A DNA stretch of 64,000 nt from Hymenobacter lucidus (GTDB lineage: Bacteria > Bacteroidota > Bacteroidia > Cytophagales > Hymenobacteraceae). The notes below the pieces were generated by a model that worked only from the letters and a program-made list of their open reading frames with translations, ran no database searches and was not told the origin of the DNA. The DNA is taken from positions 372,001 through 436,000 of the forward strand of contig NZ_JAJADR010000005.1 of the NCBI RefSeq assembly GCF_020447265.1, in the 5' to 3' direction. Shown here piece after piece: positions 41,864-50,278 of the stretch. How positions within the stretch are numbered: the stretch's first letter is position 1; each line of letters starts with the position of its first letter. Position numbers and translations under genes: made by a program.

Positions 41864-42205
41864 TTACCCGCCCGGTTCCAGTGGCTCCGAATACCGCTGG
41901 TGGGGCAGCATGGTGGCGTGCGGCACCCGGCCCGCTACGTCGCCATCGGGCAGGCGCGCCTGGCAGGTGAGCCGCTCGTGGGGCAGCAGGCGGCCGGCCG
42001 TGCGGTAGCGCAACTCGGCGTCGGTGGGTGGCGTTAGTAATTCGAGCCCCCTGACTACCTCCAACCGGCAGGTAGTGCAGCGTCCTTTCGCGCCGCAGGC
42101 GTGCATCCAGTCGTGGCCGGCGGCCTGCAGGGCGGCCAGCAAGGTGGTGCCGGCGGGCACGGAAACTACGGCGCCAGGCAGGTTTTGCACGGTTAGAGTG
42201 GGCAT
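41864..42205 (-). CDS. [2Fe-2S] ferredoxin-like protein
   Basis: 113 residues, a plant-type ferredoxin fold. Cluster ligands are visible in HACGAKGRCTTCRLEV (CxxxxxCxxC) and a fourth cysteine in ERLTCQARL. The C-terminal tail (VPHATMLPHQRYSEPLEPGG) is extended. The partner is unknown. It lies divergently from the gene at 42240 with a 34-base gap. Confidence 0.9.
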   Translation of the reverse strand: MPTLTVQNLPGAVVSVPAGTTLLAALQAAGHDWMHACGAKGRCTTCRLEVVRGLELLTPPTDAELRYRTAGRLLPHERLTCQARLPDGDVAGRVPHATMLPHQRYSEPLEPGG

Positions 42206-42239
42206 CTTTGCTTAAATTGCCCGTTGAACCAGGCTTTCG

Positions 42240-43514
42240 ATGAAGGACAAATATAGCTCAGCAAAACGCGAACAATACGGCCAGCAGCTGGCCTCCCAGC
42301 TCTGCGACCAGCACTTTGGCGGTACGCCCACTACCACCCTCGACGGCCCGGCCGTACTGCGCTTCACCCCGATCCGGCAGGTAAACCTGTTTGTGGTGCA
42401 GCAGCTGCTGGCCCAGTGGACGGCTGAAATGGCCCGGCTGCGCAGTCCCTATTTCGACTTTGAAGCCGACGACGTGCGGCAGGCTCTCACCCAGTTTATG
42501 AACATCCTGTCGCGCCGCATCAAGCTGAGTCGGGCCGCTTTCGAGCCCCTGTTGGCCCGGGCTATCAGCGACACGCTGGGCGTAGCCACCGACCCAGTGC
42601 TGACCTTCGAGCAGAAGCTGCTGGGTAACCAGCCCACGGCCACGGCCGAGCAGCTCCGCGACGCGCTGCGCTACCTGGACTTGGATAAGGCGCTTTTCCA
42701 GGGCTTCCTCGACACGCTGACGCCTGGCCCAGCGCTGGAGCGCGACTTTCTGGTAAACCGCTTCCGCCTCTATCAGGAAGCCAATTACAAAAACCACGCG
42801 CCGCTGGAGAAGATTGTGGCCGAATTCAACCAGCTGCGGCCCCTGACTACCGCCGAGCTGACGGAGGCAACTGATTCTTTGGCTGCTCCGCAGGCTGCGC
42901 CACCCGTTGCTGAAACGCCCGTGGAAACTCCGGTAGCCGGGGCCGTAGCCCCAGCCCCGGCCCCGGCCGTGGAAACCCCGCCGGCCCCGAAGGAAACTAC
43001 TGCCCCACCCCTACCAGAAGCTGCCCCGGCCAAGCCTGAGGCACCCACCCCGCCGACCTTCGTAGCCTCCCCAACGCCGGCACCAGCCCCGATACCAGCA
43101 GCGCCGCAGGAAACAGCCGAACCGGAGCCAGAGCGCCGTCCGCTGGCCGAAGCCGCTGCCTCCACCAATGTGCCGCTGCACGAAAAGCTGCGCGCTGAGC
43201 GGCCGACTTCGGCCCCGCTCAGCGAAACCCTGCGCGGGGAGCGTCCTAGCGCCACGCTGGCCGAGAAGTCAGCGCCCAAGGTGGAGTCGTTGCGGGAAGC
43301 CATTTCCATCAACCAGCGCTTCAGCTTCATCAACGAGCTGTTCAACGGGGAGAATATGGAGTACCATACCGCAATTCAACACCTCGACACTCTGCCCAAC
43401 GCCGACGTGGCCAAGCGCTACGTGACGGAAGACCTGGCCCATAAATACGGCTGGGTGCGCAAGGAAGAGCACGTCAACAAGCTGCTCAAGCTGCTGGACC
43501 GCAAGTTTGCTTAA
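42240..43514 (+). CDS. Conserved Bacteroidota protein of unknown function
   Basis: 424 residues. The N-terminal ~190 residues are helical and soluble (NLFVVQQLLAQWTAEMARLRSPYFDFEADDVRQALTQFMNILSRRIKLSR). A proline/alanine/glutamate-rich linker spans about 210-300. The C-terminal ~75 residues (SINQRFSFINELFNGENMEYHTAIQHLDTLPNADVAKRYV...GWVRKEEHVNKLLKLLDRKFA) match a domain I associate with many Bacteroidota hypothetical proteins. There is no signal peptide or catalytic motif. CATCTTTG at 42203-42210 may be its -7 element. Confidence 0.7.
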   Translation: MKDKYSSAKREQYGQQLASQLCDQHFGGTPTTTLDGPAVLRFTPIRQVNLFVVQQLLAQWTAEMARLRSPYFDFEADDVRQALTQFMNILSRRIKLSRAAFEPLLARAISDTLGVATDPVLTFEQKLLGNQPTATAEQLRDALRYLDLDKALFQGFLDTLTPGPALERDFLVNRFRLYQEANYKNHAPLEKIVAEFNQLRPLTTAELTEATDSLAAPQAAPPVAETPVETPVAGAVAPAPAPAVETPPAPKETTAPPLPEAAPAKPEAPTPPTFVASPTPAPAPIPAAPQETAEPEPERRPLAEAAASTNVPLHEKLRAERPTSAPLSETLRGERPSATLAEKSAPKVESLREAISINQRFSFINELFNGENMEYHTAIQHLDTLPNADVAKRYVTEDLAHKYGWVRKEEHVNKLLKLLDRKFA

Positions 43515-43526
43515 CCGAAGCGCGGC

Positions 43527-44618
43527 GTGCATCCTTCCGCGGCTGACGGGCTGATTTCTGCGGGGCGGCGCTGGCAGCATCTGCTGCTAGTGTACGTGCT
43601 GGCCGTGGGCCTGCTGGCCGGCAGTGCCTACACCATGTACGTGCACTACGACTTCTCCCACTCCCTCGACACGCGCAGCTACCTGAGCATTGCCCGGGGC
43701 GAGTTTCGGGGCGTGAGCATTACGCGGCGCTACCGGGTGGTGGTGCCGGCTGTAGCGGCGGCGGTGGCCTGGCCTGTAGAGCAGGTCTACGCCCGCATCT
43801 GGCCCCAGCGCGCCGCCACCGACTGGCCGTTGCGCCTGGCTTTTTATCTTGTCAACACCTTGGTGCTGGCCGGGGCCGGGCTGGTGTTTTTTCGCAGCTG
43901 CCTGCTCTACGGGGCGTCGCCGGGGGCGGCCGTGCTGGCCATGGTAGCCGTGCTGGCGAGCCGCTGGGCTGTGTACACGGCCGGCCTGCCACTGGTCGAC
44001 AGCCTCTATATTCTGGTGTTTGCCCTGGCTTTCTACGGGGCCCGGAGTGGCTCGGCGGTGGCCGTAGCGGCCTGCATTGTGCTGGGGCCGCACGCCAAGG
44101 AGTCGTTTGTTTTTCTGGTGCCCTGGCTGCTGTGGTTTGGCCACCGGGCCATGCCCTGGCCCCGGCAACTGGTGTGGCTGGCCGTTTCGGGGGCCGTGGC
44201 CTACGGCGTGCGCCACTGGATAGACGCGCAGGTGGGTGCCCCGCCCCAGGAAAGCCTGAGCAATGCCCTCGACCATCTCCACAACCTGGCTTACTCCCTG
44301 CGCCGGCTGCTGTCGGTGAAGGGCGCGGGGGAAATCTTCAGCATCTTCGGCTTCTTCTGGCTGGTGCTATTGGTAGGGCTGCGCGGCGGGGCCGGGCGGT
44401 GGCTCCGGCCGCTGGGCGCGGGCGGGGCCGCGCTGCTGGCCGTGGTGCTGGTGCACATGCTGCTCTCCGGCGACCTGGGCCGCATGGGCTACCTGGCCGC
44501 GCCGGTGTTTGCCGTGGCCTTTGCTCTGATTCTAACCCACCACCCAGCCTTCCAGTGGCTCTGGGCGCGTCCATCGGAAGCCTCGAAAAACGCTCAGGCG
44601 GCTTGTAATCCGGAGTAG
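43527..44618 (+). CDS. Polytopic membrane protein, GT-C glycosyltransferase-like
   Basis: 363 residues from a GTG start, 12 bases after the previous gene. About ten hydrophobic segments. A SLDTRSYLSIARGEFRGVS segment after the first helix recalls the acidic loop of GT-C fold enzymes, and GPHAKESFVFLVPW the later conserved lysine region. It may transfer a sugar from a lipid carrier, but the substrate is unknown and a scaffold role is possible. Confidence 0.6.
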   Translation: MHPSAADGLISAGRRWQHLLLVYVLAVGLLAGSAYTMYVHYDFSHSLDTRSYLSIARGEFRGVSITRRYRVVVPAVAAAVAWPVEQVYARIWPQRAATDWPLRLAFYLVNTLVLAGAGLVFFRSCLLYGASPGAAVLAMVAVLASRWAVYTAGLPLVDSLYILVFALAFYGARSGSAVAVAACIVLGPHAKESFVFLVPWLLWFGHRAMPWPRQLVWLAVSGAVAYGVRHWIDAQVGAPPQESLSNALDHLHNLAYSLRRLLSVKGAGEIFSIFGFFWLVLLVGLRGGAGRWLRPLGAGGAALLAVVLVHMLLSGDLGRMGYLAAPVFAVAFALILTHHPAFQWLWARPSEASKNAQAACNPE

Positions 44619-44630
44619 CCCAATCCACTC

Positions 44631-44670
44631 AGGTAGGCGACCCTCCGGTTTTTGACAGGGTCGCCTACCT
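44631..44670. repeat. REP-like hairpin A
   Basis: A perfect 14-bp inverted repeat (44631-44644 with 44657-44670), 12-base loop, arms AGGTAGGCGACC. Its arms share nine of eleven bases with hairpin B 6 bases further on. No T-run, so not a terminator. Confidence 0.75.
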
Positions 44671-44672
44671 AA

Positions 44673-44716
44673 GTGGGTAGACGACCGTCCTACTTTTGGC
44701 AAGGTCGTCTACCTAC
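44673..44716. repeat. REP-like hairpin B
   Basis: A 14-bp inverted repeat (44673-44686 with 44703-44716) with one G-T wobble; arms GGTAGACGACC. The sequence around the arm resembles hairpin A, so the pair looks like a two-unit palindromic repeat. Confidence 0.75.
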
Positions 44717-44785
44717 TATCAAACGCGCTTCCTCACTCGATGATAGTTATACCGGAGTAGTACACAGAACTTCTTACCGGTAAAG

Positions 44786-44856
44786 GCAAGGGGCGCTGTG
44801 GCTGTTTGGGTGCGTAAGTAGCTGCCTGGCGGCAACGCCGGCTCAGCGCCCCTTGC
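44786..44856. repeat. Long-spaced inverted repeat downstream of the 44861 gene
   Basis: A perfect 13-bp repeat GCAAGGGGCGCTG (44786-44798) with its complement at 44844-44856, enclosing a GCC-GGC inner hairpin. It lies within 5 bases of the stop of the minus-strand gene and could protect its mRNA. Confidence 0.6.
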
Positions 44857-44860
44857 AAGA

Positions 44861-46429
44861 CTAGCGGATTTCGGTGAGGTAGTACGAGCCGAACGAAGTG
44901 GCAAAGGAGTCGACTTTCTGCGTCTGGAAGCCCTGAAGCAGCTCGGCGTTCTGGTTGCCATACACCAACTGGGCCCGGTCCAGCAGCTGCGGACCGGCCA
45001 GCCCGTTGGTATATACGCGGTGCCCGGCTTGCAGCTGGGCGCGCAGCCACTGCCGGAGCCGGGCCGGCGACTGGCCGGGGCGCTGCACCAGCAGCGTGGG
45101 CACGGGCAGCACGTTGGGCGGAGCTACGGGCTGCCCGGTACGGTAATGCAGCTGGTTGAGTACCAGGTTATGATTATCGAGCAAAAACCAGCTGGCCGGC
45201 TCCCGCTGGATGCGGGTCAGCAGCGCATCGTTGTTGGTAAAGCGCAGCTGGTTGGCCGGCACCAGTCCGAAAGCCAGGTTCCAGCCCAGCAAAGCAACTC
45301 CCAGAACCGCCACCGCCCGCACCGGCACCCACGGCAAACCCACGCTGGCTACCACCGCCAGCAGCGCGGGCACCATCACCATGAATTCGGCATTGCCTTC
45401 GGAGTACACTGCGAAGAGTAGCTGCAGGGCCAGAATCAGCAGATGGGTACGCATAACAGGCCCCACTGCCGGCGCAGTTGCTGGCACGGGCACCCGAAGA
45501 CGCTGCCGAAAGCTCTGCCACAGCAGCCAGGCTGCGTAGCTCAACAGCCCCAGAAACCCGGCTGCTACCGCCCACAACCCCGGATACAGCCGCAGTAGCG
45601 CCAGCGTGGAGCCGTGGAGCTGCCCAAAGGTGCGCACCAGATTGATACCCGAAAGCAGTAGTCCATGACCCGAGACGCTGCCGCCCGCCGTGCCGGCATA
45701 GTAATCGTGAAACACGAAGCGCCACAGGGCCGAAATCGTCAGCGGCTCGTGCCACGAGGGTAGCGCGGCCACGTAGGCAAGGGGCACCAGCAGTGCAGGC
45801 AGGATGTAGAGCAGCAGGCTGCGGAGCTTATGGCCGGCGTACCAACCCGTGCCCAGCAGCAGCCCCAGCCACCAGAAAAAGTGAATCTGGTGAACCAGGC
45901 AGGCCAACGCCGCCCACAGCCCGGCCCACAGCAGGTGCCCGGCGCGCTGCCCACCCAGCTGGTACCGCGCCCAGGCCAGGCTGGCCAGCAACGAGAGCAG
46001 CAGCGGCTCCACGTACGTCTCATTCTCGGTGGCAAAGCGCAGCATTCCGAAGCTGGCTCCGGTCAGCAGCAACCACGGCCAGGTAGCTTTTTCGGGCAAC
46101 AGCAGTCGTAGCAGCCGGTGCAGCACGAGCAGGCCGGTGCCGGCTGCCAGGGCATTCAGGGCCTTCAATGCTGCCAGGCTCTCCACCGGCAGGCCCAAGC
46201 CCTGCAGGGCTTTCACCCAGAGCCAGCCCGTGGGGTTGTAGAGCAGGTGGTGGGCCAGCAGCAGCTCGTGGCCGTGCCGCACGCAGGCCGCGTAATACCA
46301 CGCATCCAGTGAGGAATTGTGGGTAGGCAGCAGTAGATAAAGCAGCGTCAGGAAAAGAATTACAAATTCTGATGTATGAGTTCTGAATTGGCGCAGCTGA
46401 CCTGGACCCGAACGGAATTCAGAATTCAT
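44861..46429 (-). CDS. Polytopic membrane protein, GT-C/ArnT-like
   Basis: 522 residues with about 11 hydrophobic segments. The start MNSEFRSGPGQLRQFRTHTSEF lies in an EcoRI-like GAATTC repeat stretch and may be a late extension. The first periplasmic loop has LLPTHNSSLDAWYYAACVRHG, with the acidic residue and aromatic pattern of GT-C sugar transferases. The long GLPVESLAALKALNALAAG and VHQIHFFWW segments also fit the class. Substrate unknown. Confidence 0.65.
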   Translation of the reverse strand: MNSEFRSGPGQLRQFRTHTSEFVILFLTLLYLLLPTHNSSLDAWYYAACVRHGHELLLAHHLLYNPTGWLWVKALQGLGLPVESLAALKALNALAAGTGLLVLHRLLRLLLPEKATWPWLLLTGASFGMLRFATENETYVEPLLLSLLASLAWARYQLGGQRAGHLLWAGLWAALACLVHQIHFFWWLGLLLGTGWYAGHKLRSLLLYILPALLVPLAYVAALPSWHEPLTISALWRFVFHDYYAGTAGGSVSGHGLLLSGINLVRTFGQLHGSTLALLRLYPGLWAVAAGFLGLLSYAAWLLWQSFRQRLRVPVPATAPAVGPVMRTHLLILALQLLFAVYSEGNAEFMVMVPALLAVVASVGLPWVPVRAVAVLGVALLGWNLAFGLVPANQLRFTNNDALLTRIQREPASWFLLDNHNLVLNQLHYRTGQPVAPPNVLPVPTLLVQRPGQSPARLRQWLRAQLQAGHRVYTNGLAGPQLLDRAQLVYGNQNAELLQGFQTQKVDSFATSFGSYYLTEIR

Positions 46430-46445
46430 AACTCAACTTTCATAA

Positions 46446-47741
46446 TTACCGGACCAGATCCTGTTTGCGGTAGGCATCAATGGCCAGCAGGATGAAAAGC
46501 AGCGTGGTAAACGACCACAGCGAGGAGCCGCCGTAGCTGAAAAGCGGCAGCGGAATGCCTACTACCGGCGCCAGCCCGATGGTCATGCCTACGTTGATGG
46601 CGAAGTGAAAGAAGATAATGCTGGCCACGCAGTAGCCATAGGTGCGCCCGAACACGGATTTCTGACGCTCCGCCACATACAGCACCCGGGCCAGCAGGGC
46701 CATAAACAGGATGATAACGACCGTGGTACCGACCCAGCCCCACTCCTCGCCCACCGTGCAAAAAATGAAGTCGGTGCTTTGCTCGGGCACAAAGTCGAAC
46801 TTGGTTTGGGTGCCCTGCAGAAAGCCCTTGCCCACCAGCCCGCCCGAGCCGATGGCAATCTTGGACTGCGTCACGTTCCAGCCCACGCCCAGCGGGTCGG
46901 CCGAGGGGTTGATGAGCACCTCAATGCGTTTGCGCTGGTGGTCCTGCAGCACGTTGTTGAAGAAGAAATCAACGCCGAACACCATACCGATAACCACGCC
47001 CCACACTGCCAAAGCCAGTGGCAGATGATGGCGCAGCACCTTGGTATTGACGGCAAAAACAATCAGCAGAATAGCCGTAAACGCGCCCACCAGCCACAGC
47101 TTGGGCACCAGCAGGGCCAGAATGAGAATGGCTCCGGCCGCGGCCAGAATGATAAGAATCAGGGGCGACATACCTTCCCGGAAGTAGGCCAGCAGGAAAG
47201 CGCCGAATACTAGCGCCTGCCCGGTTTCGTTGGCCGCCACAATCAGCAGCGGGGGCAGCAGCGTGAGGCCGGCCAGCACCATCTGGTCCCGGAAATTCTG
47301 CTGGCGCAGATTGATGCCGGCCATGTAGCGCGACACGGCCAGGGCGGTTATAAACTTGGCAAACTCGGCCGGCTGGAGCCGAATCGGGCCCAATTCGAGC
47401 CAGGAGCGAGAGCCGGCAATGGGCCGGGCAATAAAGGGCGTGATGATGAGCAGCGCAATCATGCTGCCGTAGAGCACGAAGGCAAACGTGTCGTAGGCCT
47501 TGTAGTCGATGACGACCAGGATAACGATGAGCACCACGGCCGTGCCAATCCAGAGTATCTGCTTAAACCAGTTGAAGGCCATCAGCTCCTGAAAGCTTAG
47601 GCCGCTGAAGAGGCCGCCAGCCGGGGCCTCAGGCGAGTAGCTGGCCGCGTACACGTTCAGCCAGCCCAGGCCCACCATCAGGGCATAGATAAGCACGGTG
47701 ACCCAGTCGATGCTGCGGCTATAGCGGGCGGGTAAGGCCAT
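46446..47741 (-). CDS. rodA: Peptidoglycan glycosyltransferase RodA
   Basis: A SEDS-family polymerase of the elongation machinery, 431 residues with about ten helices. Signatures include RPIAGSRSWLELGPIRLQPAEFAKFITALAVSRYM, NETGQALVFGAFL and the conserved DFIFCTVGEEWG segment. It works with MrdA (PBP2) and MreB/C/D to build lateral wall. It is the last gene of the rod-shape operon, starting 2 bases after mrdA. Confidence 0.97.
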   Translation of the reverse strand: MALPARYSRSIDWVTVLIYALMVGLGWLNVYAASYSPEAPAGGLFSGLSFQELMAFNWFKQILWIGTAVVLIVILVVIDYKAYDTFAFVLYGSMIALLIITPFIARPIAGSRSWLELGPIRLQPAEFAKFITALAVSRYMAGINLRQQNFRDQMVLAGLTLLPPLLIVAANETGQALVFGAFLLAYFREGMSPLILIILAAAGAILILALLVPKLWLVGAFTAILLIVFAVNTKVLRHHLPLALAVWGVVIGMVFGVDFFFNNVLQDHQRKRIEVLINPSADPLGVGWNVTQSKIAIGSGGLVGKGFLQGTQTKFDFVPEQSTDFIFCTVGEEWGWVGTTVVIILFMALLARVLYVAERQKSVFGRTYGYCVASIIFFHFAINVGMTIGLAPVVGIPLPLFSYGGSSLWSFTTLLFILLAIDAYRKQDLVR

Positions 47742-47743
47742 GA

Positions 47744-49576
47744 TTAACGACGTCGGATAAATTTGTCGGCGCTGCCCTGCAGCCAGTATTCCCAGTTTTT
47801 GCGCACCACTTTGCCCCGCAGGTACTTCTCAATCATGAGCGAGGCCAGGGGTGCGGCCGAGGTGCCGCCGAAGCCCGCGTTTTCGATAAACACGGCAATG
47901 GCAATCTTGGGGTCTTCGGCCGGAGCAAAGGCGGCGAAGGTGGCGTGGTCTTCGCCGTGAGGGTTTTGCACGGTGCCGGTTTTGCCCGCCACCGAAATGC
48001 CGAACTGGGCCAGGCTGGCGAAGTTGCCGGTGCCGCCGCGCCCATCTACCACCGCCTGCATACCGGGCACTACCGATTCGAAATACTTCGGGTCGACGGT
48101 GGTAACGTGGCGCTGGGTGAACTGTGGCAGCGGCCCGCCCTGCCCGATTCCGCGCACGAAATGCGGGGTGTAGTAGTAGCCGCGGTTGGCAATGATGGCC
48201 ATGATATTAGCCATTTGCAAGCCCGTAATGCCGATTTCGCCCTGCCCGATGCTGAGCGAGTACACCGTTTTGTAGCCCCAGCGGTGGTAGCCGTAGGCTT
48301 TATCGTAGAACTCGGGCGAAGGAATCAGGCCCTTTTTCTCACTGGCCATATCCACGCCCAGCTTGTCACCTACCCCAAACGACATCACCTGCCGCCGCCA
48401 CTCGGCCAGGCCCAGGCGGGCATCCTCAAACTTGTTGGTAGAGCGCCCGCGCAGCACGCTGGCCCGCATTACCTGGTAGAAATACGGGTTGCAGCTGTTC
48501 TTGATGGCCAGCGTCACGTTGCGGGGTGCCTCGTGGCGGTGGGTGCAGCGCACCAGCTTCCAGTTGCAGTCGAAGCCGGTTTCGGGCGTCACCACGCCCA
48601 TCTGCAGCGCCACCAGCTCATTCACCATCTTAAACACCGAGCCGGGCGGATAGGTAGCCATCAGCGGGCGGTTGAACAGGGGCCGCTCGGGGTTATTGAG
48701 CAGCTCCATGTAGCGGTTGCCCATGCCCTTACCCGTCAGAATGGAGGGTTCATACATTGGGGCCGACACCAGGGCCAGGATTTCGCCGGTTTTGGGGTCG
48801 AGGGCCACGATGGAGCCGCGCTTGCCCTGCATCAGCATTTCGCCGTATTTCTGGAGCTCAATATCGATGCTGGTGTGCAAATCCTGGCCGGCAATGGAGA
48901 GCGTATCGAACTCGCCGTTGCGGAAGGCGCCCTTCTCGATGCCACGCACGTTTACCATGCGGTACTGCACGCCGCGCCGGCCCATCATCGTGCTTTCGTA
49001 GAACGACTCCAGACCCGTAATGCCCAGGTTGTCGCCGGGCAGGTACTTGGCGTACTTGGGCTTTTCGAGGAAAGCCGGCGTAATGGCCCCCACGTAGCCC
49101 AGAGCGTGGGCCATGTTTTCGGTTTTGTAGGAGCGGGCCATCCGGGCCTTGATACTGAAGCCGGGGAAGTCAATCAGGTTGTCCTGAATGGCGGCCAGCT
49201 CGGGCGTGCTTAGGTTCTGCACCAGCGGTGAGGCCTTCACCCGCGAGTAGGTACGGGCCGTTTTTAGCCCGGCACGCACTTCCTCCAGCGGCAGCTGCAA
49301 CAGCTGGCAGAAGCGGGCCGTGTCGAGCTGCTTTACTTCGCGCGGCACCACCATCAGGTCGTACACGGGCGTGTTTTGCACCAGCAGTTGGCCGTTACGG
49401 TCGTAGATCAGGCCGCGGTAGGGCACCTGCACGATGCGCTGGAGCGTGTTGCGGTCGGCGGCCAGCTTGTAGCTGCCGTCGAGCACCTGAATGTAGAAGA
49501 GCCGGGCCCCAAATACCAGCGCCACGACCAGGAATAAGGCCTGAACAACGTATTTGCGGCCTTCAAGGTATTGCAA
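47744..49576 (-). CDS. mrdA: Penicillin-binding protein 2
   Basis: A class B transpeptidase, 610 residues with an N-terminal membrane anchor (YVVQALFLVVALVFGARLFYIQ). SxxK is seen in YPPGSVFKMVNEL and the KTG motif in VAGKTGTVQNP; a PBP dimer domain (VPYRGLIYDRNGQLLVQN) follows the anchor. It forms the elongasome pair with RodA, whose gene follows at 2 bases. It has its own probable promoter at 49627. Confidence 0.97.
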   Translation of the reverse strand: MQYLEGRKYVVQALFLVVALVFGARLFYIQVLDGSYKLAADRNTLQRIVQVPYRGLIYDRNGQLLVQNTPVYDLMVVPREVKQLDTARFCQLLQLPLEEVRAGLKTARTYSRVKASPLVQNLSTPELAAIQDNLIDFPGFSIKARMARSYKTENMAHALGYVGAITPAFLEKPKYAKYLPGDNLGITGLESFYESTMMGRRGVQYRMVNVRGIEKGAFRNGEFDTLSIAGQDLHTSIDIELQKYGEMLMQGKRGSIVALDPKTGEILALVSAPMYEPSILTGKGMGNRYMELLNNPERPLFNRPLMATYPPGSVFKMVNELVALQMGVVTPETGFDCNWKLVRCTHRHEAPRNVTLAIKNSCNPYFYQVMRASVLRGRSTNKFEDARLGLAEWRRQVMSFGVGDKLGVDMASEKKGLIPSPEFYDKAYGYHRWGYKTVYSLSIGQGEIGITGLQMANIMAIIANRGYYYTPHFVRGIGQGGPLPQFTQRHVTTVDPKYFESVVPGMQAVVDGRGGTGNFASLAQFGISVAGKTGTVQNPHGEDHATFAAFAPAEDPKIAIAVFIENAGFGGTSAAPLASLMIEKYLRGKVVRKNWEYWLQGSADKFIRRR

Positions 49577-49626
49577 AGCGAGAAGAAACTGAGGGTAAAC
49601 GCCTTCCGACCCATCCGCCGGATTTA

Positions 49627-49634
49627 CAAAGATA
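49627..49634 (-). promoter_or_regulatory. Probable -7 element for mrdA-rodA
   Basis: TATCTTTG on the minus strand, an exact match to TAnnTTTG, 51 bases before the mrdA start. Confidence 0.55.
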
Positions 49635-49645
49635 ACAGGTGAGGA

Positions 49646-49749
49646 AGTGAATTAGTGATTAAGTGACTTAGTGAGTTTGTCGCTCGGCTTGCGCTAATAA
49701 CGCAGCTTTGAACAGCAAACTCCCTAAATCACTAAGTCGCTAAATCACC
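49646..49749. repeat. Imperfect inverted repeat between mreD and mrdA
   Basis: The left part GTGATTAAGTGACTTAGTG...TTTG (about 49655-49679) is complementary with a few differences to CAAACTCCCTAAATCACTAAGTC...AATCAC (49716-49748). It is built from repeated AGTGATTTAGTGA-like units. Confidence 0.55.
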
Positions 49750-50278
49750 TACTGCGGCGGCGCGTGGGGAAGAATACCAGCTGGGTGATGAGCAGCGTGA
49801 GGCTGGTGTAGAGCGTGCTGATGAGGATTTTGGCCAGCGTGAGACCCAGAAAGTGGAAACTGCCTAGCTCCAGCAGAAAAAATGTGGCGTGATGAATGAG
49901 CACCAGCAGGCTCAGGTACACCACAAACCACTGCCAGCCCATCTGGTGGATGCTGGCCGAATCGGCCGAGTCGTAGCCGTCGCGCGGGGTGAGCAGGCGC
50001 AGCACCCAGGGCCGCACGTAAGCCAGCACCAGGGCGGCGGCGGCGTGCAGCCCCCCGGTATCGAAAAAGAGGTCGACGACAAAGCCCGTAATGAAGCCCA
50101 ACACCAGCTGTACCACAATGGGCGTGCCGATGGGCAGAAATAGCAGAAAGCCGATGTAGAGAATGCACCAGCCCAGGTCAAACAGCACGAAGTCGGTGCC
50201 GCTGATCAGGAACACGTACAGGCCCACGTACAGCACGAAGCGCAGCAGCTGAATAATGATGTCGCCTACTCCCCTCAC
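49745..50278 (-). CDS. mreD: Rod shape-determining protein MreD-like
   Basis: 177 residues, five to six hydrophobic segments, no enzymatic motif; the family is poorly conserved. It starts 4 bases inside the mreC stop (ATGA overlap) and precedes mrdA, which fixes its identity by context. It would link MreC to the elongasome in the inner membrane. Confidence 0.88.
   Translation of the reverse strand: MRGVGDIIIQLLRFVLYVGLYVFLISGTDFVLFDLGWCILYIGFLLFLPIGTPIVVQLVLGFITGFVVDLFFDTGGLHAAAALVLAYVRPWVLRLLTPRDGYDSADSASIHQMGWQWFVVYLSLLVLIHHATFFLLELGSFHFLGLTLAKILISTLYTSLTLLITQLVFFPTRRRSR

Noticed and set aside
42900..43140. Proline/alanine-rich run in the 42240 gene as a repeat array
   Set aside because: It is an irregular linker within one protein, without a fixed unit.
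46370..46445. GAATTC-containing stretch near the start of the 44861 gene as a mobile element
   Set aside because: Only short GAATTCAGAATTC-like strings are visible; no terminal repeats or second copy in the window.
47945..49213. Plus-strand frame opposite mrdA (422 codons)
   Set aside because: Shadow of a firm gene, histidine-rich and without domain structure.
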